NCBI GenBank assembly: GCA_002437735.1
Contig: DJRC01000012.1
Location: forward strand, 1 to 27,668
Origin: Oscillospiraceae bacterium UBA6370
GTDB lineage: Bacteria > Bacillota > Clostridia > Oscillospirales > Oscillospiraceae
Length of the DNA stretch: 27,668 nucleotides
Direction of reading: 5' to 3'
Below the pieces are notes generated by a model that saw only the letters and a list, made by a program, of their open reading frames with translations, had not been told where the DNA came from and did no database searches. Each line of letters opens with the position of its first letter. Position 1 is the stretch's first letter. Shown here piece by piece: positions 21,573 to 27,668 of the stretch. The position numbers and the translations under genes were made by a program.

Positions 21573-22121
21573 ATGAAGTTCACATTTACCTGCAAGAAGA
21601 TCTCCCTGAACGACTCCGTCAAGGCGTATGCCGAGAAAAAGATCGGCAAGCTGGAGAAGTATTTTAAGGAGGAACCCGAAGCAACTGTGACCTTCGCCGT
21701 GGAGAAGAAGAATCGCTGCATTGTTGAGGTGATGCTCCGCGGTGCCAACGGCACACTGTTCCGTGCGGTCTGTGAGGACGCCGACGGCGATATGCGCGGC
21801 GCGATCGACGAGGCGGTGAGCCAGATCGACCGCAAGATCCGCAAGAACAAGACCCGCCTTGCCAAGAACCTGCGCAGCGAAGCCATCGTGCCCGAGGTCC
21901 CCGAGGAGTTCGACATCCACGAGGAGCGCGAGTTCGACATCGTGCGCACCAAGCGCTTTGCCGTCAAGCCCATGAGCCCCGAGGAGGCCATTTTGCAGAT
22001 GAACCTTCTGGGCCACAGCTTTTTCGTCTTCCGCAACACGGACGATGACAACGCCATCTGCGTCGTCTACACGCGCAACAGCGGCGGCTACGGCATCATC
22101 GAGACCGGCGAACAGGCTTAA
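21573..22121 (+). CDS. hpf: Ribosome hibernation promoting factor, long form (HPF/RaiA)
   Basis: This 182-residue protein binds the 30S decoding region and pairs ribosomes into inactive 100S dimers in stationary phase. The N-terminal YfiA/RaiA domain (about 1-100) begins MKFTFTCKKISLNDSVKAYA with the basic helix QIDRKIRKNKTRLAKN. A linker leads to the C-terminal dimerisation domain (about 125-182) with VRTKRFAVKPMSPEEAILQM, LGHSFFVFRN and VVYTRNSGGYGIIE. The presence of both domains marks the long form. GAAAGGAG precedes the start. Control is probably through its own promoter and the hairpin in the leader. Confidence 0.97.
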   Translation: MKFTFTCKKISLNDSVKAYAEKKIGKLEKYFKEEPEATVTFAVEKKNRCIVEVMLRGANGTLFRAVCEDADGDMRGAIDEAVSQIDRKIRKNKTRLAKNLRSEAIVPEVPEEFDIHEEREFDIVRTKRFAVKPMSPEEAILQMNLLGHSFFVFRNTDDDNAICVVYTRNSGGYGIIETGEQA

Positions 22122-22153
22122 GGCAACACCGCCTTAATACAAACTTAAACCGC

Positions 22154-22184
22154 AGGGGGTTGACCATTCGGTCAGCCCCCTTTA
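22154..22184 (+). terminator. Intrinsic terminator of hpf
   Basis: AGGGGGTTGACC (22154-22165) pairs over 12 positions (one G-U) with GGTCAGCCCCCT (22170-22181) around ATTC, followed by TT. The next gene's promoter is built into it. Confidence 0.8.
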
Positions 22185-22188
22185 TGAT
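22160..22188 (+). promoter_or_regulatory. Sigma-A promoter of the alcohol dehydrogenase gene, inside the hpf terminator
   Basis: The -35 is TTGACC (22160-22165), the spacer is exactly 17 bases and the -10 is TATGAT (22183-22188). The -35 is the inner end of the left hairpin arm, and the -10 follows the right arm directly. The leader would be about 25 bases with GAGG before the ATG at 22221. Confidence 0.65.
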
Positions 22189-22220
22189 AGATCCATCTCC
22201 TACGAAAGCGAGGTCGGCCC

Positions 22221-23417
22221 ATGCCGCTCCAAACTCTCCCCTGCCGCGCCTTCCAGCGCGGCTTCGCCCTCGGCGCACGGCTCCTGCCGTGGCGCACACC
22301 CACCGTCCTTAGCGGCGCGGGCAGCCTGCTGAAGCTTCCCGACGTCTTTTCACGAGAGGGCGCCTCGCGCCCTCTCGTCGTCGCCAGCCGCCGCCAATGC
22401 ACGGACGAGCGTTTTCTCGCCCTGTGCGCCGCGTTCGAGGGGCGCGGTGTCCGCCTATCCGTCTTTTCCGGCGTCGAGCCCGACCCAAGCGTCGCCACCG
22501 TCGAAAAAATCGCTGCGCAGTACCGCGCCGACGGTTGCGACAGCTTTCTGGTCCTCGGCGGCGGATCGCCCATCGACGCGGCAAAGGTCGCCGCGGCCCG
22601 CGTCGTCCGCCCCGACAAGACCGTCGCTCAGCTCGGCGGACTGTTGAAGGTCCGCCGCCCGCTTCCGCTCTTTATCGCCGTTCCCACCACCGCTGGAACC
22701 GGCTCGGAGGCCACCATCGCCGCCGTCGTCACCGGAGAGGACCACCGTAAATACGCCGTCAGCGACCTCTGCTTGATCCCCCGCTACGCCGTTCTCGACC
22801 CCACGCTCACGCTCTCGCTCCCGCCTGCCGTCACCGCGCAGACGGGCATGGACGCCCTCACCCACGCGGTCGAGGCCTATCTGAGCCTCTATTACAACAC
22901 GCGCGAGACCCGCGCGCTCGCGGAGTCCGCCGTGCGCGACATTTTTCGTTATCTCCCCGTCGCCTGCCGCGACGGACAGTCCCTCACCGCGCGTGAGCGG
23001 ATGCTCCGCGCCTCCTTCGACGCCGGCTGCGCCTTCACACGCGCAAGCGTCGGCAACGTCCACGCCATCGCCCATACCCTCGGCGGGCTTTACGGCATCC
23101 CCCACGGCCTTGCCTGCGCTGTGACGCTTCCCATCGTGCTCGAGGACTACGGCGCAGCCGTCTGGCCTCGCCTTGCCCGCCTCGGCTCCCTCATCGGCCT
23201 CACCGGCACGGAGCGCGAACGCGCGGAGGGCTTTATTGCCGCGATCCGTGCGCTCAACGCCTCCCTCGGTATCCCCGACCGCTTCGACGGCATCCGCGGC
23301 GAGGACCTCCCCCGCATGGCGGTCTGGGCCGCCGCCGAGGCGAACCCCGTCTACCCCGTCCCCGTCGTGTACGACAAGGCGCGCTTCCACCGTGTGCTCG
23401 AGCGGCTGCGCGCCTGA
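22221..23417 (+). CDS. Iron-containing alcohol dehydrogenase
   Basis: This 398-residue group III (Fe-dependent) alcohol dehydrogenase reduces aldehydes or oxidises alcohols with NAD(P). Visible are the nucleotide-binding GGGSPIDAAK (113-122), AVPTTAGTGSEAT (about 153-165), and the metal ligands: D211 and H215 in TGMDALTHAVEAY, then two histidines in NVHAIAHTLGGLYGIPHG (about 282 and 296). All expected ligands are present. The N-terminus is short and atypical (MPLQTLPCRAFQRG). The substrate is unknown. It has its own promoter inside the hpf terminator and no clear terminator of its own before the pssA promoter. Confidence 0.93.
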   Translation: MPLQTLPCRAFQRGFALGARLLPWRTPTVLSGAGSLLKLPDVFSREGASRPLVVASRRQCTDERFLALCAAFEGRGVRLSVFSGVEPDPSVATVEKIAAQYRADGCDSFLVLGGGSPIDAAKVAAARVVRPDKTVAQLGGLLKVRRPLPLFIAVPTTAGTGSEATIAAVVTGEDHRKYAVSDLCLIPRYAVLDPTLTLSLPPAVTAQTGMDALTHAVEAYLSLYYNTRETRALAESAVRDIFRYLPVACRDGQSLTARERMLRASFDAGCAFTRASVGNVHAIAHTLGGLYGIPHGLACAVTLPIVLEDYGAAVWPRLARLGSLIGLTGTERERAEGFIAAIRALNASLGIPDRFDGIRGEDLPRMAVWAAAEANPVYPVPVVYDKARFHRVLERLRA

Positions 23418-23472
23418 GCCGCCCATCCATCACATCTTCACAGCTGCTTAACAAAGCCTATCCTAACTTTTC

Positions 23473-23501
23473 TTGCATTGCCCGCCTCGCTCTGTTATAA
23501 T
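23473..23501 (+). promoter_or_regulatory. Sigma-A promoter of pssA
   Basis: The -35 is TTGCAT (23473-23478), the spacer is 17 bases and the -10 is TATAAT (23496-23501). The start codon of pssA lies 35 bases on. Confidence 0.78.
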
Positions 23502-23536
23502 AGCATCATCTATTTTTCAGAAATGAAGGAACGCCC

Positions 23537-24163
23537 ATGATCGGAGTTTACGACTATACCGTTCTCGCGACCTACCTCTCGCTGGCCTTCGGCGTCAGCG
23601 GCATCCTCGCGGCGATGAACGGCAGCCCCTATTCCGCCCTGCTGTGCCTAATGGTCTCGGGCCTGCTGGACGCCTTCGACGGCCGCATCGCCCGCACGAA
23701 GAAAAACCGCACCGAGCAGGAAAAGCGCTTCGGCATCCAGATCGACTCACTCAACGACGTGGTCTGCTTCGGCGTGCTCCCGGGCGTCATCGGCGCCTCC
23801 CTCGGCGGCGGCGAATGGTGGCTGCGTGCGAGCGTCCTTTTTTACATCCTCGCCGCGCTCATCCGCCTTGCCTACTTCAACGTCACGGAGGAGGAGCGAC
23901 AGAGCGCCACGAACGAGCACCGCAAATGCTACCTCGGCGTGCCCGTCACCGCCGCCTCCTTTGTCATGCCGCTCTTCTGGGCGCTGCCGCTGCGCTTCGG
24001 CTCTGCGCCGACCGCGGTCTATGCCGTCGGCCTCACCCTCCTTGCCTTTCTTTTCATCACGCCGCTGCGCGTCCCCAAGCCGGGCCTCAAGGGCATCCTC
24101 TGCATGGTCCTCCTCGGCGTAATCGAGCTGTATCTGATGCTTTACGGCGTCATGCCTCTTTGA
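23537..24163 (+). CDS. pssA: CDP-diacylglycerol-serine O-phosphatidyltransferase
   Basis: This membrane enzyme joins CDP-diacylglycerol and L-serine to give phosphatidylserine, the precursor of phosphatidylethanolamine. The 208-residue protein has about six hydrophobic segments and the CDP-alcohol phosphatidyltransferase signature with D45, D48-G49, A52-R53, G66, D70 and D74 (LLDAFDGRIAR ... FGIQIDSLNDVV). Between R53 and G66 there are 12 residues rather than the usual 8, an insertion I associate with clostridial PssA. The CFGVLPG after the motif and the length favour PssA over PgsA. No psd gene is within the window. A strong terminator follows. Confidence 0.92.
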   Translation: MIGVYDYTVLATYLSLAFGVSGILAAMNGSPYSALLCLMVSGLLDAFDGRIARTKKNRTEQEKRFGIQIDSLNDVVCFGVLPGVIGASLGGGEWWLRASVLFYILAALIRLAYFNVTEEERQSATNEHRKCYLGVPVTAASFVMPLFWALPLRFGSAPTAVYAVGLTLLAFLFITPLRVPKPGLKGILCMVLLGVIELYLMLYGVMPL

Positions 24164-24188
24164 CCCGCGCACGACCGCTTTTACGCAA

Positions 24189-24232
24189 AAGCTCCGTATG
24201 GCGAAGGCCATACGGAGCTTCTTTCTTTTCTT
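24189..24232. terminator. Terminator between convergent pssA and gap
   Basis: AAGCTCCGTATGGC (24189-24202) and GCCATACGGAGCTT (24207-24220) form a perfect 14-bp stem. A T-rich tract follows on the plus side, and weaker T-rich sequence on the minus side, so it can serve both genes. Confidence 0.88.
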
Positions 24233-24249
24233 TTTTACCGGAGCGCCGC

Positions 24250-25320
24250 TTACTTGCCGCTCGGCGCGTCCTGCGGCACCTCGCGCTTTTCGGGCACGAT
24301 CAAGCCGCTGTCCACGGCGACCATGTGCTCGAGCAGACGCACGACCATGTTGGAATAGCCGTACTCGTTGTCGTACCACGCGATGAGCTTGACGAAGTCG
24401 TCGTCGAGCATGATGCCCGCGGTCTCGTCGAAGATGCAGGGGCAGGGATTGGCGATTAGGTCGGCGGAGACCACCTGGTCGGCGGTGTAGCCGATGATGC
24501 CCTTCATGTAGGTCTCGCTCGCGTGGCGGATGGCGTAGCAGATGTCGGCATAGGTTGTGCTGGTCTTTAGGTGCGCGGTCAGGTCGACCACGGACACGTC
24601 GGAGGTCGGCACGCGGAAGCTCATGCCGGTCATCTTGCCCTTGAGCGCGGGGATCACGCGGCCGACGGCCTTCGCCGCGCCGGTGGAGGAGGGAATGATG
24701 TTGTTGAACACGCTGCGGCCCGTGCGCCAGTCGCTGCCGCCGCGGGAATCGACGGGCTTCTGCTTGCTCGTCGCGGCATGGATGGTGGACATCAGGCTCT
24801 GCTCGATGCCGAACTCCTCATGCACGACCTTGGCGAGCGGGGCAAGGCAGTTGGTGGTGCAGCTCGCGTTGGACACCACGCGCATATCGCTGCGGTAGAG
24901 CATATTGTTCACGCCCATGACAAAGGTCGGCGTCGCCTCGTCCTTGGCGGGCGCGGTGATGATGACCTTCTTCGCGCCGCCCTTGAAGTGGCGGGACGCC
25001 TTCTCGGTGTTGTTGTACGCGCCGGTGGATTCGATGACGTACTCCGCGCCGCAGCTCTCCCAGGGGATCATGGCGGCGTCCGCCTCGCTGAACACGCGGA
25101 TCCTGTGGCCGTTGACGATGAGGTTCTGGTCCTCACGCTCCACCGTGCCGGTGAACTGACGGAACACGGAATCGTACTTGATCATATAGACCATGTAATC
25201 CACATCCGCCTTGCGGAGATTGATGCCGCAGATGTCAAACGTCTCGGGACGCTCCATCATGATGCGCAGGACGACACGTCCGATTCGGCCGAAGCCGTTG
25301 ATGCCGACTTTGATCGCCAT
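24250..25320 (-). CDS. gap: Glyceraldehyde-3-phosphate dehydrogenase, type I
   Basis: GAPDH is a glycolytic enzyme converting glyceraldehyde 3-phosphate with NAD and phosphate to 1,3-bisphosphoglycerate. The protein begins MAIKVGINGFGRIGRVVLR (Rossmann GxGxxG), has the active-site SNASCTTNCLAPLAK (catalytic Cys), the catalytic-base region TIHAATSKQKPVD, and WYDNEYGYSNMVVRL near the end. At 356 residues it is about 20 longer than typical because of a tail after VRLLEHM. The frame is open upstream to 25464, but AGGAGG just before 25320 and the family N-terminus fix the start. Pgk and tpi are not adjacent. Regulation may involve the inverted repeat at 25408-25431. Confidence 0.97.
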   Translation of the reverse strand: MAIKVGINGFGRIGRVVLRIMMERPETFDICGINLRKADVDYMVYMIKYDSVFRQFTGTVEREDQNLIVNGHRIRVFSEADAAMIPWESCGAEYVIESTGAYNNTEKASRHFKGGAKKVIITAPAKDEATPTFVMGVNNMLYRSDMRVVSNASCTTNCLAPLAKVVHEEFGIEQSLMSTIHAATSKQKPVDSRGGSDWRTGRSVFNNIIPSSTGAAKAVGRVIPALKGKMTGMSFRVPTSDVSVVDLTAHLKTSTTYADICYAIRHASETYMKGIIGYTADQVVSADLIANPCPCIFDETAGIMLDDDFVKLIAWYDNEYGYSNMVVRLLEHMVAVDSGLIVPEKREVPQDAPSGK

Positions 25321-25386
25321 AGCTGAGTTTCCTCCTAATATCCCCGTTCGGGTATTCCGGCGGCGCGCCGCCTCGCTCGTAAGCCT

Positions 25387-25415
25387 ATCGTAACACAGAC
25401 TGGAAGCTTTGTGCA
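25387..25415 (-). promoter_or_regulatory. Probable gap promoter
   Basis: On the minus strand, TGCACA (25410-25415) and TACGAT (25387-25392) are 17 bases apart. Each box matches consensus at four of six positions. The -35 falls in one arm of the inverted repeat at 25408-25431. A GC-rich palindrome (25359-25372) lies in the leader. Confidence 0.45.
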
Positions 25416-25431
25416 CCCCCTTTTGCACAAA
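25408..25431. promoter_or_regulatory. Inverted repeat upstream of gap, candidate operator
   Basis: TTTGTGCA (25408-25415) and TGCACAAA (25424-25431) are perfect inverted 8-base arms around 8 bases. The position over the predicted -35 suggests a repressor or activator site for gap. The half-site is Rex-like (TTGTG/CACAA) but the spacing is four bases longer than the 18-bp Rex consensus. Confidence 0.5.
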
Positions 25432-25540
25432 TCGCATGACGAAAAAAAGTTGCGTTTTTGCCAATTTTCACAGCCTTTTCACGAATGGATAGTACAAGGA
25501 ATTTGAAATATTCCATACGTTTGCTACCGCCCAGCAGGCG

Positions 25541-25580
25541 GAAAAGAAAGCGGCAGACCCCTGCCGCTTTCTTTTTTTCA
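25541..25580. terminator. Terminator after the gntR-type gene
   Basis: GAAAGCGGCAG (25546-25556) and CTGCCGCTTTC (25561-25571) form a perfect 11-bp stem, with A-rich and T-rich flanks on both sides. On the minus strand it closes the regulator gene ending at 25585. Confidence 0.85.
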
Positions 25581-25584
25581 CTTC

Positions 25585-26361
25585 TCAGTCCACCACTCTC
25601 GTGAAGCTCGTGCCGCTCTTTTGGAAGCACACGTCCAGCCGCACGCGGTCGCCGCGCATATAGCTCGACGTACACTCGTACACCAGACCGTTCTCCATCG
25701 TCGTGCGCCGCTGGTGGTGGAAGGCCGCCGCCCCCGGCACGCAGCCGAGCAGCTTCGCCTCGTACTCGCCGAGCGTCACCGCCTCATAGCTGTCCTCCGC
25801 TGCGAACGGCACCACGCCGACGTGATAGAGCAGGCTGTAAAAGCTGTGCGTCTCCAGCATCTCGCGTGTCAGATTCGGATAAATGTGCTGCGGATAGTAG
25901 GAGGTCTCCAAAATCAGCGGCTCGTTGTCCACGTTGCGCACGCGCGTGAAGCAGTAGACCTTCACGCCGTCCTCCAACGCCATCAGATGCTTGATCTTCG
26001 GCGCGGGGTCGATGATATCGAAGCTCACCAGCGTGGACGAGGGATGCTTGCCCATCGACGAGATCTCCGTCGTGAACGAATACTGCACGCCCTTGCGCCG
26101 CGTGCTCGGATCGGCGACAAAGGTGCCCTTGCCGCGCTTGCGCACGACGAAGCCAGCCTCCTCCAGCGAGCCGATGGCCTGCCGCACGGTGTTGCGGCTG
26201 ATCTCAAATTTATCGCAAAGCTCCGCCTCGCTCGGCAGCAGATCGCCCACCCGCAGCGTACCGGACGTGATGGTGTTCTTGATGATGCCGGTCAGCTGCG
26301 CGTACAGCGGGATATCGCTCGCCATCGAGAGCGAAGCCTTCAAAATCGGATTTTCTTCCAT
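25585..26361 (-). CDS. GntR family regulator with UTRA domain (HutC subfamily)
   Basis: This is a 258-residue transcription factor. The N-terminal winged helix (about 15-85) has PLYAQLTGIIKNTI, LLPSEAELCDKFEISRNTVR and AGFVVRKRGKGTFVA. The C-terminal UTRA ligand domain (about 105-250) contains DGVKVYCFTRVRNVDNEPLI, LETSYYP and a closing SSYMRGDRVRLDVCFQKS. HutC-type regulators respond to sugar phosphates, amino-acid derivatives or similar small molecules. The frame continues upstream to 26439, but GGGGAGG six bases before 26361 decides the start. It lies 239 bases downstream of the hydroxyacid dehydrogenase gene on the same strand and may control it; no ligand can be named. Confidence 0.92.
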   Translation of the reverse strand: MEENPILKASLSMASDIPLYAQLTGIIKNTITSGTLRVGDLLPSEAELCDKFEISRNTVRQAIGSLEEAGFVVRKRGKGTFVADPSTRRKGVQYSFTTEISSMGKHPSSTLVSFDIIDPAPKIKHLMALEDGVKVYCFTRVRNVDNEPLILETSYYPQHIYPNLTREMLETHSFYSLLYHVGVVPFAAEDSYEAVTLGEYEAKLLGCVPGAAAFHHQRRTTMENGLVYECTSSYMRGDRVRLDVCFQKSGTSFTRVVD

Positions 26362-26417
26362 TTCTGCCTCCCCGGACATAGATCGGGTCGTCCCATTTTG
26401 TCCTATTGGTGCCGATT

Positions 26418-26446
26418 GTATCACAAACATTTGGTACATTCCAGTC
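26418..26446 (-). promoter_or_regulatory. Probable promoter of the gntR-type gene
   Basis: On the minus strand a TACAAT -10 (about 26418-26423) is preceded 17 bases upstream by TGGAAT, a weak -35. A leader of about 50 bases leads to the ATG at 26361. Confidence 0.45.
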
Positions 26447-26457
26447 CCTACGGCACA

Positions 26458-26488
26458 TTTTCCGCAAATTCAGCAAAACGGCGGAAAA
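26458..26488. repeat. Inverted repeat TTTTCCGC / GCGGAAAA
   Basis: 8-base perfect arms at 26458-26465 and 26481-26488 lie 15 bases apart, just upstream of the regulator's predicted promoter. It may be a regulator site or an mRNA 3'-end structure; nothing decides. Confidence 0.4.
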
Positions 26489-26510
26489 ACGCCTGTTTTC
26501 TCGTCCTTTT

Positions 26511-26581
26511 GCCCAATCGGGAACGGGCGGCCGCCGCACAGCAAAGGAAGCAGGCAGCCCGATTGGGCCGCCTGCTTCCTT
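26511..26581 (-). terminator. Strong 3' hairpin of the hydroxyacid dehydrogenase gene, with pseudoknot potential
   Basis: AAGGAAGCAGGC (26544-26555) pairs with GCCTGCTTCCTT (26570-26581); within the loop GCCC/GGGC also pair. On the minus strand the hairpin is followed by only TTT, so termination strength is uncertain. The 11 loop bases 26558-26568 are the exact reverse complement of 26511-26521, giving an alternative long-range pairing. Confidence 0.6.
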
Positions 26582-26600
26582 ATGTACAAATGAGATATGC

Positions 26601-27575
26601 TTAGAACTTGGGCTTCTGGGCCTTGACCTGCGGCTCCTGACCGTTGCAGACGGCAACGATGTCGTTGGCAACGCTGGTGCAGCAGTTGAGTACGCTCTGC
26701 TCGGTGGTGGCGGCCATGTGCGGGGTCATGATCACGTTGTCGAGATCGAACAGCGCACGGCTGGACTCCTGAATGGGCTCATGCTCAAAGACGTCCAGAC
26801 CGGCCTGGAACAGGGTGCCGTCCTGCAGGCACTCGACCAGCTCATCCTCCTTGATGAGGGCGCCGCGCGCGCAGTTGATGAAGGAAGCGGTGGGCTTCAT
26901 CCAGCTGAACTGCTCACGGCCGATGGAGTGCTCGGTGGAGGGAACGACAGGCAGATGCACGGACACGAAATCGGCCTGCTCCCAGACCTCCTTCGCGGTG
27001 GCCTTCAGCTCGCACAGATCGCCGATCTTCTCCTGCGTCATGTACGGGTCGTAGCCGATGACCTTCATGCCGAAGCCATACTTGCACTTCTGCATGGCCA
27101 GCTGGGAGATGCGGCCGCAGCCGATCATGCCGAGGGTCTTGCCGCCGAGCTCATAGGTGTGCTCCATGCCCATGCGGACGAGGAAGTTGCCGCCGCGGAA
27201 CTGGCGGTCGACATAAGTGAAGCGCTTGGCGCACATGAGCATCAGCATCACGGCGTGCTCGGCGACGGCGTTGGCGTTGCCGGCGGGCGCGTAGACAACG
27301 GTGATGTCCTTGGCGTGGGCGTGGTCCATGTCGATGTTGTCGAGGCCGGCGCCCTGCTTGCCGATGACCTTGAGATTGGTGCAGGTATCCATCATCTTGG
27401 CGGTGATGGGCTCGGTGCGGCACATAATGGCGTCGGGCTGGAACGCGGCGAGCTCCTTGACGTAGGTTTCCTCGTCGTTGTGGCTGCACAGCTTCACCTC
27501 GAAGTCGTTGGACTCGAAGATATGCGTCGCGATCTCATTGAGCTCGATGGTGTAATAAACCTTGAACTTGGCCAT
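26601..27575 (-). CDS. D-2-hydroxyacid dehydrogenase (phosphoglycerate dehydrogenase-like)
   Basis: This 324-residue NAD(P)-dependent oxidoreductase belongs to the D-isomer-specific 2-hydroxyacid dehydrogenase family. The substrate-side domain holds KQGAGLDNIDMDHA; the NAD domain has LGMIGCGRISQLA (GxG at 152-154) and an Asp after the second strand (IGYDPY, D176), favouring NAD. Catalytic residues are present: R237 (NCARGALI), E266 (DVFEHEP) and H286 (MTPHMAA). It lacks the C-terminal ACT/ASB domain of full SerA, so glyoxylate/hydroxypyruvate reductase or another 2-ketoacid activity is as likely as serine synthesis. Codon use is biased to AAG/CTG-type codons and fairly uniform, suggesting good expression. 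GAGAGGGG lies before the start. A GntR/UTRA regulator follows. Confidence 0.93.
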   Translation of the reverse strand: MAKFKVYYTIELNEIATHIFESNDFEVKLCSHNDEETYVKELAAFQPDAIMCRTEPITAKMMDTCTNLKVIGKQGAGLDNIDMDHAHAKDITVVYAPAGNANAVAEHAVMLMLMCAKRFTYVDRQFRGGNFLVRMGMEHTYELGGKTLGMIGCGRISQLAMQKCKYGFGMKVIGYDPYMTQEKIGDLCELKATAKEVWEQADFVSVHLPVVPSTEHSIGREQFSWMKPTASFINCARGALIKEDELVECLQDGTLFQAGLDVFEHEPIQESSRALFDLDNVIMTPHMAATTEQSVLNCCTSVANDIVAVCNGQEPQVKAQKPKF

Positions 27576-27650
27576 GATAAAAAACCCCTCTCAAAATATG
27601 TTTAATATGCCCTTGTTGATTTTGTTTTCCGATCTTCTGTCAGTTTGTTC

Positions 27651-27656
27651 ATTGTA
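27651..27656 (-). promoter_or_regulatory. Possible -10 box for the hydroxyacid dehydrogenase gene
   Basis: On the minus strand TACAAT lies about 75 bases before the start codon. The matching -35 would be beyond the window end, so this is only a suggestion. Confidence 0.3.
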
Positions 27657-27668
27657 CACCCGCTCTTT

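Noticed and set aside
25408..25431. Rex operator upstream of gap
   Set aside because: The TTGTG/CACAA half-sites fit but are separated by 12 bases, giving 22 rather than the 18 of the Rex consensus; kept only as an unassigned inverted repeat.
1..27668. CRISPR array, complete insertion sequence, rRNA genes, or a defence/biosynthetic gene cluster
   Set aside because: I saw no regularly spaced repeats, no transposase, no rRNA sequence and no cluster of unfamiliar genes; apart from the element debris the coding genes fall into known families.

Overview
This window looks like a chromosomal segment of a GC-rich, low-outgroup Firmicute of class Clostridia, most likely an Oscillospiraceae-type gut anaerobe. 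The evidence is the gene content (HemZ, RqcP/YabO, YabP, YabQ, a DivIC/FtsB protein, a SpoVB/YabM-type flippase, long-form HPF), strong C/G preference at third codon positions, AGGAGG-type ribosome binding sites and sigma-A promoters. YabP and YabQ suggest the organism can sporulate. Species cannot be named from the sequence alone.

Layout. (1) 1-260: the 3' end of a short-chain dehydrogenase, closed by a terminator. (2) 291-1839: debris of an integrative/conjugative-type element: a DUF6076-like fragment and a winged-helix fragment fused head to head by an apparent deletion, then a ribbon-helix-helix gene split by a frameshift. (3) 1896-5312, minus strand: a MATE efflux pump and a BmrR-like MerR regulator in one operon behind a textbook MerR promoter (19-bp spacer with a palindrome), and an SLC13/ArsB-type permease. 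(4) 5476-5837: a minus-strand tRNA operon, Met-Glu-Val, with promoter and terminator. (5) 5892-19439: a long co-directional plus-strand run, recJ-rel-pgi-dtd-MBL hydrolase-hemZ-PNP-flippase-mazG-hup-rqcP-yabP-yabQ-divIC. It joins what are two separate neighbourhoods in Bacillus (recJ/relA/dtd and yabM-yabN-yabO-yabP-yabQ-divIC). (6) 19571-24163: a SulP transporter, a structured intergenic region, hpf (raiA), an iron-dependent alcohol dehydrogenase and pssA. (7) 24250-27575, minus strand: GAPDH, a GntR/UTRA regulator and a D-2-hydroxyacid dehydrogenase.

How the genes fit together. The core plus-strand block mixes stress and quality-control functions (RecJ repair, (p)ppGpp turnover, D-aminoacyl-tRNA editing, MazG nucleotide cleansing, RqcP ribosome rescue, HPF hibernation) with central metabolism (Pgi, PNP, HemZ) and envelope, division and spore functions.

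No undescribed defence or biosynthetic system is visible. The most interesting signals are non-coding: (a) a structured RNA candidate between sulP and hpf, in the position expected of the raiA-motif RNA; (b) two places where a promoter is built into the upstream gene's terminator hairpin, one sigma-E-like before yabP and one sigma-A-like before the alcohol dehydrogenase; (c) a terminator-like hairpin at the very start of the hpf leader; (d) an inverted repeat over the gap promoter; and (e) a possible pseudoknot-forming hairpin after the hydroxyacid dehydrogenase gene.
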